A DNA stretch of 64,000 nt, from contig NZ_CP038469.1 in NCBI RefSeq assembly GCF_004684345.1, positions 496,001 to 560,000 of the forward strand, in the 5' to 3' direction. Each line of letters starts with the position of its first letter. Position 1 is the stretch's first letter. Shown in pieces: positions 40,472 to 49,117 of this stretch. The notes under the pieces were generated by a model. That model made no database searches. It had not been told where the DNA came from and was given only the letters and a program-made list of their open reading frames with translations. The position numbers were made by a program, and so were the translations under genes. The DNA comes from Citrobacter tructae (lineage in GTDB: Bacteria; Pseudomonadota; Gammaproteobacteria; Enterobacterales; Enterobacteriaceae).

Positions 40472-42661
40472 TCAGAACTGATAGCTGGCTGTGAGGCTGA
40501 CGTTACGCGGTTCACCATAGACGATAGAGCCGTCAATATTGGTGTCGTAGGTCTTATCGAACAGATTATTGAGATTGCCCTGCAGAGAGAAATTTTTCGT
40601 CACCTGGTAACGGGTGAATAAATCAACCAGTGCGTAGCTACCTTGTTCGGCGCGGAAAGTTCCGTACGGCGTCACGGTATCGCTGTAAACGCTATTTTGC
40701 CAGTTAACACCTCCGCCAACGGTCAGTTCCGGCATAGCTGGCAGACGATAGCGAGTGAATAGTTTCACCGTGGTGCGTGGCAGGTTTGGATTCACCGCAT
40801 TGCCTTCGTTATCTTCGGCAACGTAACGCGTCGCGCCGAACGTCATCTGCCAGTTATCGGTGATCGCGCCGTTAACTTCGAATTCAACCCCTTTGCTGAC
40901 CGTGCCGTTTGTCGACTTATAGGCCGTTTCGCCATTGCTGCCAGCGATTGGCGTACCGGTGGACTGCGCCAGATTATCCTGCTCGATACGGAACACCGCA
41001 AGAGTGGTGGTCAGGCGACTGTTCATCCAGTCTGACTTTAACCCTATCTCATAGTTGTTACCTGTGATCGGGGAGAGATATTTACCCGAACTGTCACGCT
41101 TGTTCTGTGGCTGGAAGATTGAGGTATAGCTGGCATACGTCGACCAGTTATCATCAATGTCATATACCAGCCCGGCATACGGCGTGGTGTGATTTTTTTC
41201 CATACTGTAGGTCAGGGTGTCGATACGCCAGTTGGTGTAGCGGGCACCGAGAATCAAATGCAACGGATCGGCCAGCGAAATACGCGTTGCGCCGTAGAGC
41301 GATTTCATGTGCGTGGTATCATCCTGGGCCAGCGACTGCGGACTCCAGTTGGTTTCCGAGAAATTACCATCGAAGGTATAGAAGCTGCCGATTTCGTTGG
41401 GGAAGACGTTCGCCCATGAGCTTTCGTAACGGTTATTTTGCTTACTGTAGCTGCCGCCCAGCATCAGATTATGCTGACGACCAAACAAGTCGTAGCCGCC
41501 GTCGGCGAAGAGATCGACGGCGTCCACCTTACGCTTGCCGCTGTTCCAGCCGGTTCCGCCCACGTAGTCATAACCCGGACCGTAGCTTCCATACGGGCCC
41601 ACCAACGTGCCATCGGCTTTATTGACGTATGCATCGATATACATCATTTTGCTGTCGAATTTGACCTCGGAATGGGTGGCGTTCATCGTCGCCTGCCATG
41701 TATCGGCAAAACGCTGCTTGAGCGTGACAAAGACTTTATTGATGTCTTTGTCATTGTAAGCCCAGTCCGGGGCCGTGCTGTGCGAACGGTCATAGCTGTT
41801 TTTGCTGCCATCGGTATTCCAGCGCGGCAACCCGCCCCAGGTTGGGCTATTAATATCAATGCGCTGGTATTCGTAACCGGCAGACAGGCTGGTGGTGTCG
41901 CCAAGATCCGCATCAACAATCCCGGAGAAGAACATTTTTTCGTTGTTGTAGCGGTCAAGCCAGGAGTCATTATTCTGGTATCCGGCGACGATACGCCCGC
42001 GCACATTGCCATCCTCGGTCAACGGGCTCTGTAAATCCGTCACATAGCGCTGCTTATTCCAGCTGCCGTATTCTGCAGATACGTTACCGGTGAACTCGCG
42101 GCTGGTGGCGTGTTTGCGGATCATGTTAATGGAGGCAGAAGGGTTGCCTGTTCCAGTCATCAAACCATTCGCCCCGCGAACCACTTCCACACGCTCAAAT
42201 AAGGCTGTGTCGGAAAGCGCATCGCCGAGGTTCCAGCGGGATTCAAAATAGGTCGGAATACCATCGACCATATAGTTGTCAATTTCAAAACCGCGGGAAA
42301 AGTAGCTGTTACGATCCGAATCCGCCTGGCTTTTGCTGATGCCGAGCGTATTGTCCATCACATCACCGAGAGTCTGTAGTTGCTGATCCTCCATACGCTG
42401 TTGGCTCACAATACTGACCGATTGCGGTATATCGCGCTGCGTCATCTGCATTTTGGTACCCGCCGTCGTCGACTTAACGCTGTAATCCTGCTTATCGCCG
42501 GATGTCGAGGTGGAGGTGGCTGAACCGTCAACGATCACCGTATCTTCGCTGGCAGCGAAGCCTGAGGCGGGAATAAAAGCCATGGCTATACTGACGGCCA
42601 GCAAGGAGGGCGTCACTGCAGATTGACGCTGAAAATCCCGGTTGTGTGTTGTGAAAGACAT
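40472..42661 (-). CDS. fhuE: TonB-dependent ferric coprogen/rhodotorulate receptor FhuE
   Basis: This outer-membrane receptor of 729 residues, the E. coli length, imports ferric coprogen and similar hydroxamate siderophores. A signal peptide of about 36 residues ends near GFAASED; the TonB box is DTVIVDG. A plug domain (KMQMTQRDIPQSVSIVSQQ, VRGANGLMTGTGNPSASINM) precedes a 22-strand barrel ending in LTASYQF. Sequence is close to E. coli FhuE throughout. In E. coli the gene downstream on the opposite strand is ptsG; here it is tRNA-Asn copy 3. Confidence 0.96.
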   Translation of the reverse strand: MSFTTHNRDFQRQSAVTPSLLAVSIAMAFIPASGFAASEDTVIVDGSATSTSTSGDKQDYSVKSTTAGTKMQMTQRDIPQSVSIVSQQRMEDQQLQTLGDVMDNTLGISKSQADSDRNSYFSRGFEIDNYMVDGIPTYFESRWNLGDALSDTALFERVEVVRGANGLMTGTGNPSASINMIRKHATSREFTGNVSAEYGSWNKQRYVTDLQSPLTEDGNVRGRIVAGYQNNDSWLDRYNNEKMFFSGIVDADLGDTTSLSAGYEYQRIDINSPTWGGLPRWNTDGSKNSYDRSHSTAPDWAYNDKDINKVFVTLKQRFADTWQATMNATHSEVKFDSKMMYIDAYVNKADGTLVGPYGSYGPGYDYVGGTGWNSGKRKVDAVDLFADGGYDLFGRQHNLMLGGSYSKQNNRYESSWANVFPNEIGSFYTFDGNFSETNWSPQSLAQDDTTHMKSLYGATRISLADPLHLILGARYTNWRIDTLTYSMEKNHTTPYAGLVYDIDDNWSTYASYTSIFQPQNKRDSSGKYLSPITGNNYEIGLKSDWMNSRLTTTLAVFRIEQDNLAQSTGTPIAGSNGETAYKSTNGTVSKGVEFEVNGAITDNWQMTFGATRYVAEDNEGNAVNPNLPRTTVKLFTRYRLPAMPELTVGGGVNWQNSVYSDTVTPYGTFRAEQGSYALVDLFTRYQVTKNFSLQGNLNNLFDKTYDTNIDGSIVYGEPRNVSLTASYQF

Positions 42662-42756
42662 CAGAAAGTCCTTGATAATTATTAAAATTAAGTTCGAATC
42701 ACCGTTGTGGGTGATGAACCCTTTTGTTGTTAACTATTAAATCTGTATTTGAATGC

Positions 42757-42777
42757 GAATGCGAAATATACGCATTC
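42757..42777 (-). promoter_or_regulatory. Fur-type palindrome upstream of fhuE
   Basis: A 21-base dyad has arms GAATGCG and CGCATTC around a seven-base AT centre, about 95 bases before the fhuE start. An overlapping GAATGCGAAT lies on its left. Arms with GAATGCG-like sequence occur at Fur-regulated fhuE in E. coli, so this is a probable Fur operator although it departs from the GATAAT consensus. Confidence 0.6.
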
Positions 42778-43011
42778 ATATTCAATGTGTAAACAGATGC
42801 TACATAAATAAATGAAATGTCGTTTCAGTACTCTGCAGGAGTCATAGCGTGGGTAAATGGTTATAAGAACAGCGTTAAGAAGGTTTTTTGCTTGAAAAAT
42901 CGAGGGTTAAAGTTGAAAGAGCGTGAGTAACTCGCTCATACTCTATACTCGCAGAGTTGCCCGGCGTAGCATGGCACAACGCATGGGCTCTTAATGAAAA
43001 AGGAAAACGTC
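42778..43011. other. Divergent regulatory region between fhuE and hinT
   Basis: About 230 bases without a gene. It holds TATACT near 42944, a plausible -10 for hinT, and a GAGCG..CGCTC hairpin just before it. The hinT ribosome site AAAAAGGAAAA is at its right edge. Confidence 0.45.
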
Positions 43012-43371
43012 GTGGCAGAAGAAACTATATTCAGCAAAATCATTCGTCGTGAAATTCCCTCAGACATCGTGTATCAGGATGAACTGGTCACCGCGTTTCG
43101 TGATATTTCACCTCAGGCACCAACGCATATCCTGATCATTCCTAACATCCTGATCCCAACCGTTAACGATGTGACGGCAGAGCATGAGCAGGCGCTGGGC
43201 CGAATGATTACGGTTGCCGCGAAAATTGCCGAGCAGGAAGGTATTGCCGAAGATGGATACCGTTTGATCATGAATACCAACCGCCACGGTGGGCAGGAGG
43301 TGTATCACATACATATGCATCTTCTGGGTGGTCGTGCGCTGGGCCCAATGCTTGCCCATAAAGGTCTATGA
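43012..43371 (+). CDS. hinT: Purine nucleoside phosphoramidase HinT (HIT family)
   Basis: HinT hydrolyses adenosine 5'-phosphoramidates and acyl-adenylates in the cytoplasm. I choose the GTG at 43012, which gives 119 residues starting MAEETIFSKIIRREIP as in E. coli; an upstream ATG at 42994 would add six residues. The histidine triad is HIHMHLLGG near the C-terminus, and the C-terminal GPMLAHKGL is conserved. It begins a run of overlapping genes through nagZ. Confidence 0.95.
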   Translation: MAEETIFSKIIRREIPSDIVYQDELVTAFRDISPQAPTHILIIPNILIPTVNDVTAEHEQALGRMITVAAKIAEQEGIAEDGYRLIMNTNRHGGQEVYHIHMHLLGGRALGPMLAHKGL

Positions 43372-43748
43372 TAATGACCAGAGGATGCATCGCACTCACT
43401 CTGGGCTTGCTGTTGCTGGCTGGCTGTCGTTCGCACCCTGAAATACCGGTGAGTGATGAACAGTCACTGGTGATGGAATCGACGATACTGGCCGCAGGCA
43501 TAACAGCAGAACAACCTGTGTTAACCACGTCTGATATTCAGCCCTCGGCATCCTCACGACTCTATAACGAAAGACAAGAACCCGTCACCATTCATTATCG
43601 GTTTTACTGGTATGACGCCAGAGGGTTGGAAATGCACCCTCTGGAAGCGCCACGCAGCATTACCGTCCCGGCTCGCTCGTCGGTGACGCTGTATGGCAGC
43701 GCCAATTTTCTGGGGGCGCACAAGGTTAGACTTTATCTTTATTTGTAA
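43368..43748 (+). CDS. ycfL: Lipoprotein YcfL
   Basis: This 126-residue predicted lipoprotein (124 from a second ATG at 43374) has a signal peptide and lipobox LLAGC; the residue after the cysteine is Arg. It belongs to the YcfL family, with YNERQEPVTIHYRFYWYDARG as its conserved core. The start overlaps the hinT stop by ATGA. Biochemical function is unknown; its fixed place before lpoB suggests an envelope role. Confidence 0.92.
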   Translation: MIMTRGCIALTLGLLLLAGCRSHPEIPVSDEQSLVMESTILAAGITAEQPVLTTSDIQPSASSRLYNERQEPVTIHYRFYWYDARGLEMHPLEAPRSITVPARSSVTLYGSANFLGAHKVRLYLYL

Positions 43749-43761
43749 GAGGTGAATCTTG

Positions 43762-44403
43762 ATGATCAAAATGAATCGCTACGCATTGGTTGCCGCGCTG
43801 GCGATATTTCTCTCTGGCTGTGTGGCGCAACGTGAGCCTGCACCGGTAGATGAAGTAAAACCGGTACCGGAACAGCCTGCGCAGCCGCAACAGCCTGTGC
43901 CGGTAGTACCAACGGTGCCAACCATACCGCAACAGCCTGGTCCGATTGAGCATGAGGATCAAACGGCGCAGCCAGCCCCACGAGTACGTCATTATGACTG
44001 GAACGGTGCGATGCAGCCGATGGTGGGTAAAATGCTGCAGGCGGATGGTGTAAAAGCAGGGGGCGTTCTGCTGGTCGATAGTGTAAACAACCGTACCAAC
44101 GGTTCTCTTAACGCGGGGGAAGCCACCGAGACGCTGCACAATGCGCTGGCGAATAACGGTAAATTTACCCTGGTTTCTGCGCAGCAGTTGGCTGTCGCCA
44201 AGCAGCAGTTGGGTTTGTCGCCGAACGATAGCCTGGGGACGCGTAGCAAAGCGATTGGTATAGCCCGTAATGTTGGCGCGCAGTATGTGCTGTATTCCAG
44301 CGCATCCGGCAATGTCAATTCACCTGCACTGCAAATGCAATTAATGCTGGTACAAACTGGCGAGATAATCTGGTCAGGTAAAGGTGCCGTTCAGCAACAA
44401 TAA
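43762..44403 (+). CDS. lpoB: Outer-membrane lipoprotein LpoB, activator of PBP1b
   Basis: LpoB reaches from the outer membrane through peptidoglycan to activate the synthase PBP1b (MrcB). The ATG at 43762 gives 213 residues, the E. coli length; the preceding TTG is unlikely. Lipobox LSGC is at about residue 20. A long disordered linker rich in Pro and Gln (about 25-75) is followed by the globular domain (RHYDWNGAMQPM to SGKGAVQQQ). The 3' end overlaps thiK by 20 bases. Confidence 0.95.
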   Translation: MIKMNRYALVAALAIFLSGCVAQREPAPVDEVKPVPEQPAQPQQPVPVVPTVPTIPQQPGPIEHEDQTAQPAPRVRHYDWNGAMQPMVGKMLQADGVKAGGVLLVDSVNNRTNGSLNAGEATETLHNALANNGKFTLVSAQQLAVAKQQLGLSPNDSLGTRSKAIGIARNVGAQYVLYSSASGNVNSPALQMQLMLVQTGEIIWSGKGAVQQQ

Positions 44404-45208
44404 GCCACTGACGCGCGACGAGGTATTGTCGCGCTATTTCCCGCAGTATCGTCCCGTCGCAGCCGGTAAGCCTGGCTTGAGCGGCGGGAGCTGCGTCATT
44501 GAACATCATTCCCACCGCATTGTGCTGCGCCGTCATCACGATCCTGACGCGCCAGAGTCGCACTTTTTGCGTCAATATCATGCGCTAAAACGCCTGCCAG
44601 ACAACCTTGTTCCTAAACCCCGTTTTTATACCCGAGGGTGGATGGCTGTAGACTATTTTCACGGTAAGGTAGATTCCGGATTACCGGAAGCCGACGAACT
44701 CGCGAGCTTACTGTATCATCTTCATCAACAACCCCGTCTGGGCTGGCGAATTAGCTTGTTACCGTTGCTGGAACAGTACTGGCAATGTTGTGACCCGGCG
44801 CGTCGAACGTCGCGGTGGTTACGTGTGCTAAAGCGGCTCAGAAAACGACGGGAACCTCGTCCCTTGCGTCTGGGGCCATTGCATATGGATGTCCACGGCG
44901 ACAACATTGTGCGTACAGTGTCAGGCCTGCGTTTGATCGACTGGGAGTATGCGGGGGATGGGGATATCGCCCTGGAACTGGCTGCGGTTTGGGTCGCCGA
45001 TGAGCTACAACATCGGCAGTTGATCAAGGCCTATGCCTGGTATGCCCATATTGATACAGACGATTTGTGGCGACAGGTCAGGCTGTGGCAACCCTGGATA
45101 CTGATGCTGAAGGCGGGGTGGTTTGAGTATCGCTGGCAACAAACAGGCGATCGACAATTTATCAGGCTGGCCGATGAAACCTGGCGGCAGCTAATCATTA
45201 AAGGATAA
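44384..45208 (+). CDS. thiK: Thiamine kinase ThiK
   Basis: ThiK phosphorylates salvaged thiamine to thiamine monophosphate. The 274-residue protein has an aminoglycoside-phosphotransferase fold: a glycine-rich SGGSCVIEH loop, the catalytic LGPLHMDVHGDNIV segment and the metal-binding LIDWEYAGDGD. It starts with GTG inside the end of lpoB, as in E. coli, so translation is coupled. Length equals the E. coli enzyme. Confidence 0.94.
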   Translation: MPFSNNKPLTRDEVLSRYFPQYRPVAAGKPGLSGGSCVIEHHSHRIVLRRHHDPDAPESHFLRQYHALKRLPDNLVPKPRFYTRGWMAVDYFHGKVDSGLPEADELASLLYHLHQQPRLGWRISLLPLLEQYWQCCDPARRTSRWLRVLKRLRKRREPRPLRLGPLHMDVHGDNIVRTVSGLRLIDWEYAGDGDIALELAAVWVADELQHRQLIKAYAWYAHIDTDDLWRQVRLWQPWILMLKAGWFEYRWQQTGDRQFIRLADETWRQLIIKG

Positions 45209-45218
45209 GGAGAGCAGT

Positions 45219-46244
45219 GTGGGTCCAGTAATGTTGGATGTTGAAGGGTATGAGCTGGACGCGGAAGAGCGTGAGATTCTGGCGCACCCGCTGGTGGGTG
45301 GGTTGATCCTCTTTACCCGCAATTACCACGACCCGGAACAGTTGCGTGAATTAGTGCGTCAGATCCGTGCGGCGTCACGTAATCATCTGGTGGTGGCCGT
45401 GGATCAGGAAGGCGGACGCGTGCAGCGTTTTCGCGAAGGTTTTACCCGCCTGCCTGCGGCACAATCTTTTGCCGCACTGCACGGTCTGGAGGAGGGCGGA
45501 AAACTGGCTAAGGATGCCGGATGGTTAATGGCCAGCGAGATGATTGCGATGGACATTGACATCAGCTTTGCGCCCGTTTTGGATGTGGGTCACATCAGCG
45601 CCGCGATTGGCGAGCGCTCTTACCATGCCGATCCGGCAAAAGCGTTGGCTATGGCGACCTGTTTTATTGACGGTATGCATGCGGCCGGCATGAAAACAAC
45701 CGGTAAGCACTTTCCTGGACATGGGGCGGTGACCGCGGATTCACACAAAGAAACCCCGACAGATCCACGATCCGAAGCCGAGATTCGCGCGAAAGATATG
45801 TCGGTGTTCCAGACGCTGATTACGGAAAATAAACTCGACGCTATTATGCCTGCGCATGTCATTTACAGCGAAGTGGATACGCGTCCGGCGAGTGGTTCAC
45901 CGCACTGGCTGAAAACAGTACTGCGTCAGGAGCTTGGCTTTGACGGCGTAATTTTCTCTGACGATCTGTCGATGGAGGGTGCGGCAATCATGGGGAGTTA
46001 CGCGGAACGTGGGCAGGCATCGCTGGATGCAGGTTGCGATATGATCCTGGTCTGCAATAATCGTAAGGGAGCGGTCAGTGTGTTAGATAATCTGTCGCCG
46101 ATCAATGCAGAGCGTGTTACACGTTTGTATCATAAAGGTTCATTTTCGCGTCAGGAACTGATGGACTCGGATCGCTGGAAAACAATCAGCGCCCAGCTCA
46201 ACCAGCTTCATGAACGCTGGCAGGAAGAGAAAGCAGGTCATTAA
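45219..46244 (+). CDS. nagZ: Beta-N-acetylhexosaminidase NagZ
   Basis: NagZ is a cytoplasmic family 3 glycosidase that removes GlcNAc from anhydro-muropeptides during cell-wall recycling. It thereby makes the signal that induces AmpC beta-lactamase in species with ampR/ampC. The 341 residues match E. coli. KHFPGHGAVTADSH carries the catalytic histidine/aspartate dyad, and the nucleophile aspartate is in FSDDLSMEG. The start is GTG after an AAGGAGAG ribosome site. Confidence 0.96.
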   Translation: MGPVMLDVEGYELDAEEREILAHPLVGGLILFTRNYHDPEQLRELVRQIRAASRNHLVVAVDQEGGRVQRFREGFTRLPAAQSFAALHGLEEGGKLAKDAGWLMASEMIAMDIDISFAPVLDVGHISAAIGERSYHADPAKALAMATCFIDGMHAAGMKTTGKHFPGHGAVTADSHKETPTDPRSEAEIRAKDMSVFQTLITENKLDAIMPAHVIYSEVDTRPASGSPHWLKTVLRQELGFDGVIFSDDLSMEGAAIMGSYAERGQASLDAGCDMILVCNNRKGAVSVLDNLSPINAERVTRLYHKGSFSRQELMDSDRWKTISAQLNQLHERWQEEKAGH

Positions 46245-46264
46245 CGCAAGTTTGCGAGGATGCG

Positions 46265-46807
46265 ATGATTATCTATTTACACGGTTTTGACTCTAACAGT
46301 CCGGGCAACCACGAGAAAGTGCTGCAATTACAGTTTATTGACCCGGATGTCAGGCTGATTAGCTACAGTACACGGCATCCTAAACATGATATGCAGCATC
46401 TGCTAAAAGAAGTAGATAAAATGTTGCAGCTTAATGTCGACGACCGACCGCTGATTTGCGGTGTGGGTCTGGGGGGGTACTGGGCGGAACGGATTGGTTT
46501 CTTGTGTGATATTCGCCAGGTGGTGTTTAATCCTAACCTGTTTCCGTATGAGAACATGGAAGGGAAAATCGACAGGCCGGAAGAGTACGCTGACATCGCC
46601 ACAAAATGCGTGACCAATTTCCGTGAAAAGAACCGCGATCGGTGTCTGGTCATTTTGTCACGCCATGATGAAGCGCTGAACAGTCAGCGATCTTCCGAAG
46701 AGCTGCATCACTATTATGAAATTGTCTGGGACGAAGAGCAGACCCATAAATTCAAAAATATCTCCCCGCATTTGCAGCGAATCAAAGCCTTTAAAACATT
46801 AGGTTAG
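46265..46807 (+). CDS. ycfP: YcfP, alpha/beta-hydrolase-like protein
   Basis: This 180-residue UPF0227 family protein has an alpha/beta-hydrolase-like fold: YLHGFDSNSPGNHE at the N-terminus and CGVGLGGYWAE at the nucleophile-elbow position, where the usual serine is replaced by leucine (G-x-L-x-G). The classical hydrolase nucleophile is therefore absent, as is true of the family. Function is unknown. It is followed by a strong terminator. Confidence 0.92.
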   Translation: MIIYLHGFDSNSPGNHEKVLQLQFIDPDVRLISYSTRHPKHDMQHLLKEVDKMLQLNVDDRPLICGVGLGGYWAERIGFLCDIRQVVFNPNLFPYENMEGKIDRPEEYADIATKCVTNFREKNRDRCLVILSRHDEALNSQRSSEELHHYYEIVWDEEQTHKFKNISPHLQRIKAFKTLG

Positions 46808-46826
46808 TCACCTACTCGCGTTTAAC

Positions 46827-46853
46827 AAAACCAGCCTGCGGGCTGGTTTTTTT
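46827..46853 (+). terminator. Terminator after ycfP
   Basis: AAAACCAGCC / GGCTGGTTTT forms a 10-bp stem with a four-base loop, followed by seven T in total. It ends the hinT-ycfP run. Confidence 0.9.
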
Positions 46854-46894
46854 ATCTAAAAAGTTCAAGTTGTCTATCTTTTCAGCATCAAAAC

Positions 46895-46908
46895 TTGATA
46901 CACATCAA
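46895..46908 (+). promoter_or_regulatory. FNR site upstream of ndh
   Basis: TTGATACACATCAA matches the FNR consensus TTGAT-N4-ATCAA perfectly, 138 bases before the ndh start. FNR represses ndh anaerobically in E. coli, and the location agrees with that control. Confidence 0.82.
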
Positions 46909-47045
46909 ATTTGGTATGACCAATGCACCGTTCGTGTTATTCTCAGTCTCGAAGAACATTTTCATTATCGTAACGTGTTGTTAATTAAAGGCTATGCCTA
47001 TAACTTTTAATTAACAATTGGTTGATAAAATTTAAGGGGGTCACG

Positions 47046-48350
47046 TTGACTATACCATTGAAAAGGATCGTGATTGTCGGCGGCGGTGCTGGCGGACTGG
47101 AAATGGCGACGCAGCTCGGTAAAAAACTGGGGCGCAAGAAGAAGGCCAAAATCACGCTGGTAGACAGAAATCACAGCCATCTGTGGAAACCTTTGCTGCA
47201 TGAAGTAGCAACCGGATCGCTGGATGAAGGTGTTGATGCACTGAGCTATCTGGCGCATGCCCGTAACCACGGTTTTGAATTCCAACTGGGTTCGGTAATG
47301 GATATCGATCGCGAAGCGAAGACCATTACTATTGCTGAACTGCGCGATGAAAAAGGCGAATTGTTGGTTCCTGAGCGTAAAGTGGCGTATGACACGCTGG
47401 TGATGGCATTGGGCAGTACGTCTAATGATTTCAACACGCCGGGTGTTAAAGATCATTGTATTTTCCTCGATAACCCGCACCAGGCGCGCCGTTTCCACCA
47501 GGAAATGCTGAACCTGTTCCTGAAATATTCTGCGAATCTGGGCGTCAACGGCAAAGTGAATATCGCCATTGTCGGCGGTGGCGCAACGGGCGTGGAGCTT
47601 TCAGCCGAACTGCATAACGCAGTGAAACAGCTACACAGCTACGGCTACAAAGGGCTAACCAACGAAGCGTTGAATGTGACGCTGGTAGAAGCCGGTGAAC
47701 GTATTCTGCCTGCGTTGCCGCCGCGTATTTCCAGCGCGGCCCATAATGAGCTGACCAAGCTGGGCGTGCGTGTGCTGACCCAGACGATGGTAACCAGCGC
47801 TGATGAAGGCGGTCTGCACACCAAAGACGGCGAGTATATTGAGGCCGATCTGATGGTCTGGGCGGCAGGTATCAAAGCGCCGGACTTTATGAAGGATATT
47901 GGCGGTCTGGAAACGAATCGCATTAACCAACTGGTGGTTGAACCAACCCTGCAAACTTCTCGCGACCCTGACGTGTACGCGATTGGTGACTGCGCGTCCT
48001 GCGCACGTCCGGAAGGTGGCTTTGTCCCACCGCGCGCTCAGGCTGCGCACCAGATGGCATCGTGCGCAATGAGTAACATTCTGGCGCAGATGAACGGCAA
48101 GCCGCTGAAGGTGTATCAGTATAAAGATCACGGCTCGCTGGTTTCGCTGTCCAATTTCTCTACCGTCGGTAGCCTGATGGGCAACCTGACGCGTGGTTCA
48201 ATGATGGTGGAAGGGCGTATTGCGCGCTTCGTCTACATCTCGCTGTACCGTATGCACCAGATTGCGTTGCACGGTTATTTCAAAACCGGTCTGATGATGT
48301 TGGTTGGCAGTATCAACCGAGTGATTCGCCCGCGCCTGAAACTGCACTAA
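47046..48350 (+). CDS. ndh: NADH:quinone oxidoreductase II Ndh
   Basis: Ndh is the single-subunit, non-proton-pumping NADH dehydrogenase of the aerobic respiratory chain, peripheral on the inner membrane. The TTG at 47046, preceded by AAGGGGG, is chosen because it gives 434 residues and reproduces the known TTG start of E. coli ndh. FAD and NADH Rossmann motifs are GGGAGGLEMATQLG (N-terminal) and VGGGATGVELSAEL (about residue 180). The C-terminus is amphipathic, for membrane attachment. Confidence 0.96.
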   Translation: MTIPLKRIVIVGGGAGGLEMATQLGKKLGRKKKAKITLVDRNHSHLWKPLLHEVATGSLDEGVDALSYLAHARNHGFEFQLGSVMDIDREAKTITIAELRDEKGELLVPERKVAYDTLVMALGSTSNDFNTPGVKDHCIFLDNPHQARRFHQEMLNLFLKYSANLGVNGKVNIAIVGGGATGVELSAELHNAVKQLHSYGYKGLTNEALNVTLVEAGERILPALPPRISSAAHNELTKLGVRVLTQTMVTSADEGGLHTKDGEYIEADLMVWAAGIKAPDFMKDIGGLETNRINQLVVEPTLQTSRDPDVYAIGDCASCARPEGGFVPPRAQAAHQMASCAMSNILAQMNGKPLKVYQYKDHGSLVSLSNFSTVGSLMGNLTRGSMMVEGRIARFVYISLYRMHQIALHGYFKTGLMMLVGSINRVIRPRLKLH

Positions 48351-48360
48351 TACGAGTGAT

Positions 48361-48384
48361 GCCGGATGACGTTATTCATCCGGC
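48361..48384. repeat. REP-like hairpin after ndh
   Basis: GCCGGATGA / TCATCCGGC forms a 9-bp stem with a six-base loop, 10 bases past the ndh stop. The core matches enterobacterial REP elements, which stabilise 3' ends or end transcripts. Confidence 0.6.
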
Positions 48385-48514
48385 TCCTTCCGTCAGAGTT
48401 ATCTGAATCCTGCTGCTTTACCTCCTCGTTCCGCTATTTTCATCCGTAATCTGATTGGCATTCTTCATCTCCTGTTGCAAAGTTGTTGCTAATAGCAAAA
48501 AAGGAGGAAGTCCC

Positions 48515-49054
48515 GTGAATAAATCAATGTTGGCGGGTATAGGGATTGGCGTAGCTGCTGCGCTGGGTGTGGCAGCGGTGGCCAGTCTTAACGTGTTTGA
48601 GCGTGGCCCACAATATGCGCATGTTGTCTCTGCGACACCAATTAAAGAAACGGTAAAAACGCCGCGTCAGGAATGCCGCAACGTGACGGTCACGCACCGT
48701 AAACCGGTGCAGGATGAAAACCGTATCGCGGGCTCTGTGCTGGGTGCCGTTGCTGGCGGGGTTATCGGCCATCAGTTTGGTGGTGGACGTGGCAAAGATA
48801 TCGCCACCGTAGCGGGTGCATTAGGTGGCGGTTATGCCGGTAACCAGATCCAGGGCTCGATGCAGGAAAACGATACCTACACCAGTACTCAGCAGCGTTG
48901 TAAAACGGTGTATGACAAAGCGGAAAAAATGCTGGGTTACGACGTCACGTACAAAATTGGCGATCAGCAGGGCAAAATCCGTATGGATAAAGACCCTGGC
49001 TCGCAAATCCCACTGGATAATAACGGCCAGTTGGTGCTGAATAACAAAGCGTAA
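48515..49054 (+). CDS. ycfJ: YcfJ, glycine-zipper envelope protein
   Basis: The GTG at 48515, after AAGGAGGA, gives 179 residues as in E. coli. An N-terminal membrane anchor (about 5-27) is followed by a glycine-zipper 2TM segment (SVLGAVAGGVIGHQFGGGRG, then GALGGGYAGNQIQG, about residues 78-115) and a C-terminal domain. Function is unknown; E. coli ycfJ has been linked to biofilm and envelope stress responses, and the protein is probably exported or membrane-bound. Confidence 0.92.
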   Translation: MNKSMLAGIGIGVAAALGVAAVASLNVFERGPQYAHVVSATPIKETVKTPRQECRNVTVTHRKPVQDENRIAGSVLGAVAGGVIGHQFGGGRGKDIATVAGALGGGYAGNQIQGSMQENDTYTSTQQRCKTVYDKAEKMLGYDVTYKIGDQQGKIRMDKDPGSQIPLDNNGQLVLNNKA

Positions 49055-49081
49055 AAAATAGTTTTATTCTGTACATCAATT

Positions 49082-49117
49082 AGCCCCCCATTCGCTCAGG
49101 CTGGGGGGCTTTTTTTG
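49082..49117 (+). terminator. Terminator between ycfJ and the iutA-like gene
   Basis: AGCCCCCCA / TGGGGGGCT forms a 9-bp stem with an 11-base loop, followed by seven T. It serves ycfJ on the plus strand and may also act on the convergent receptor gene. Confidence 0.9.
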
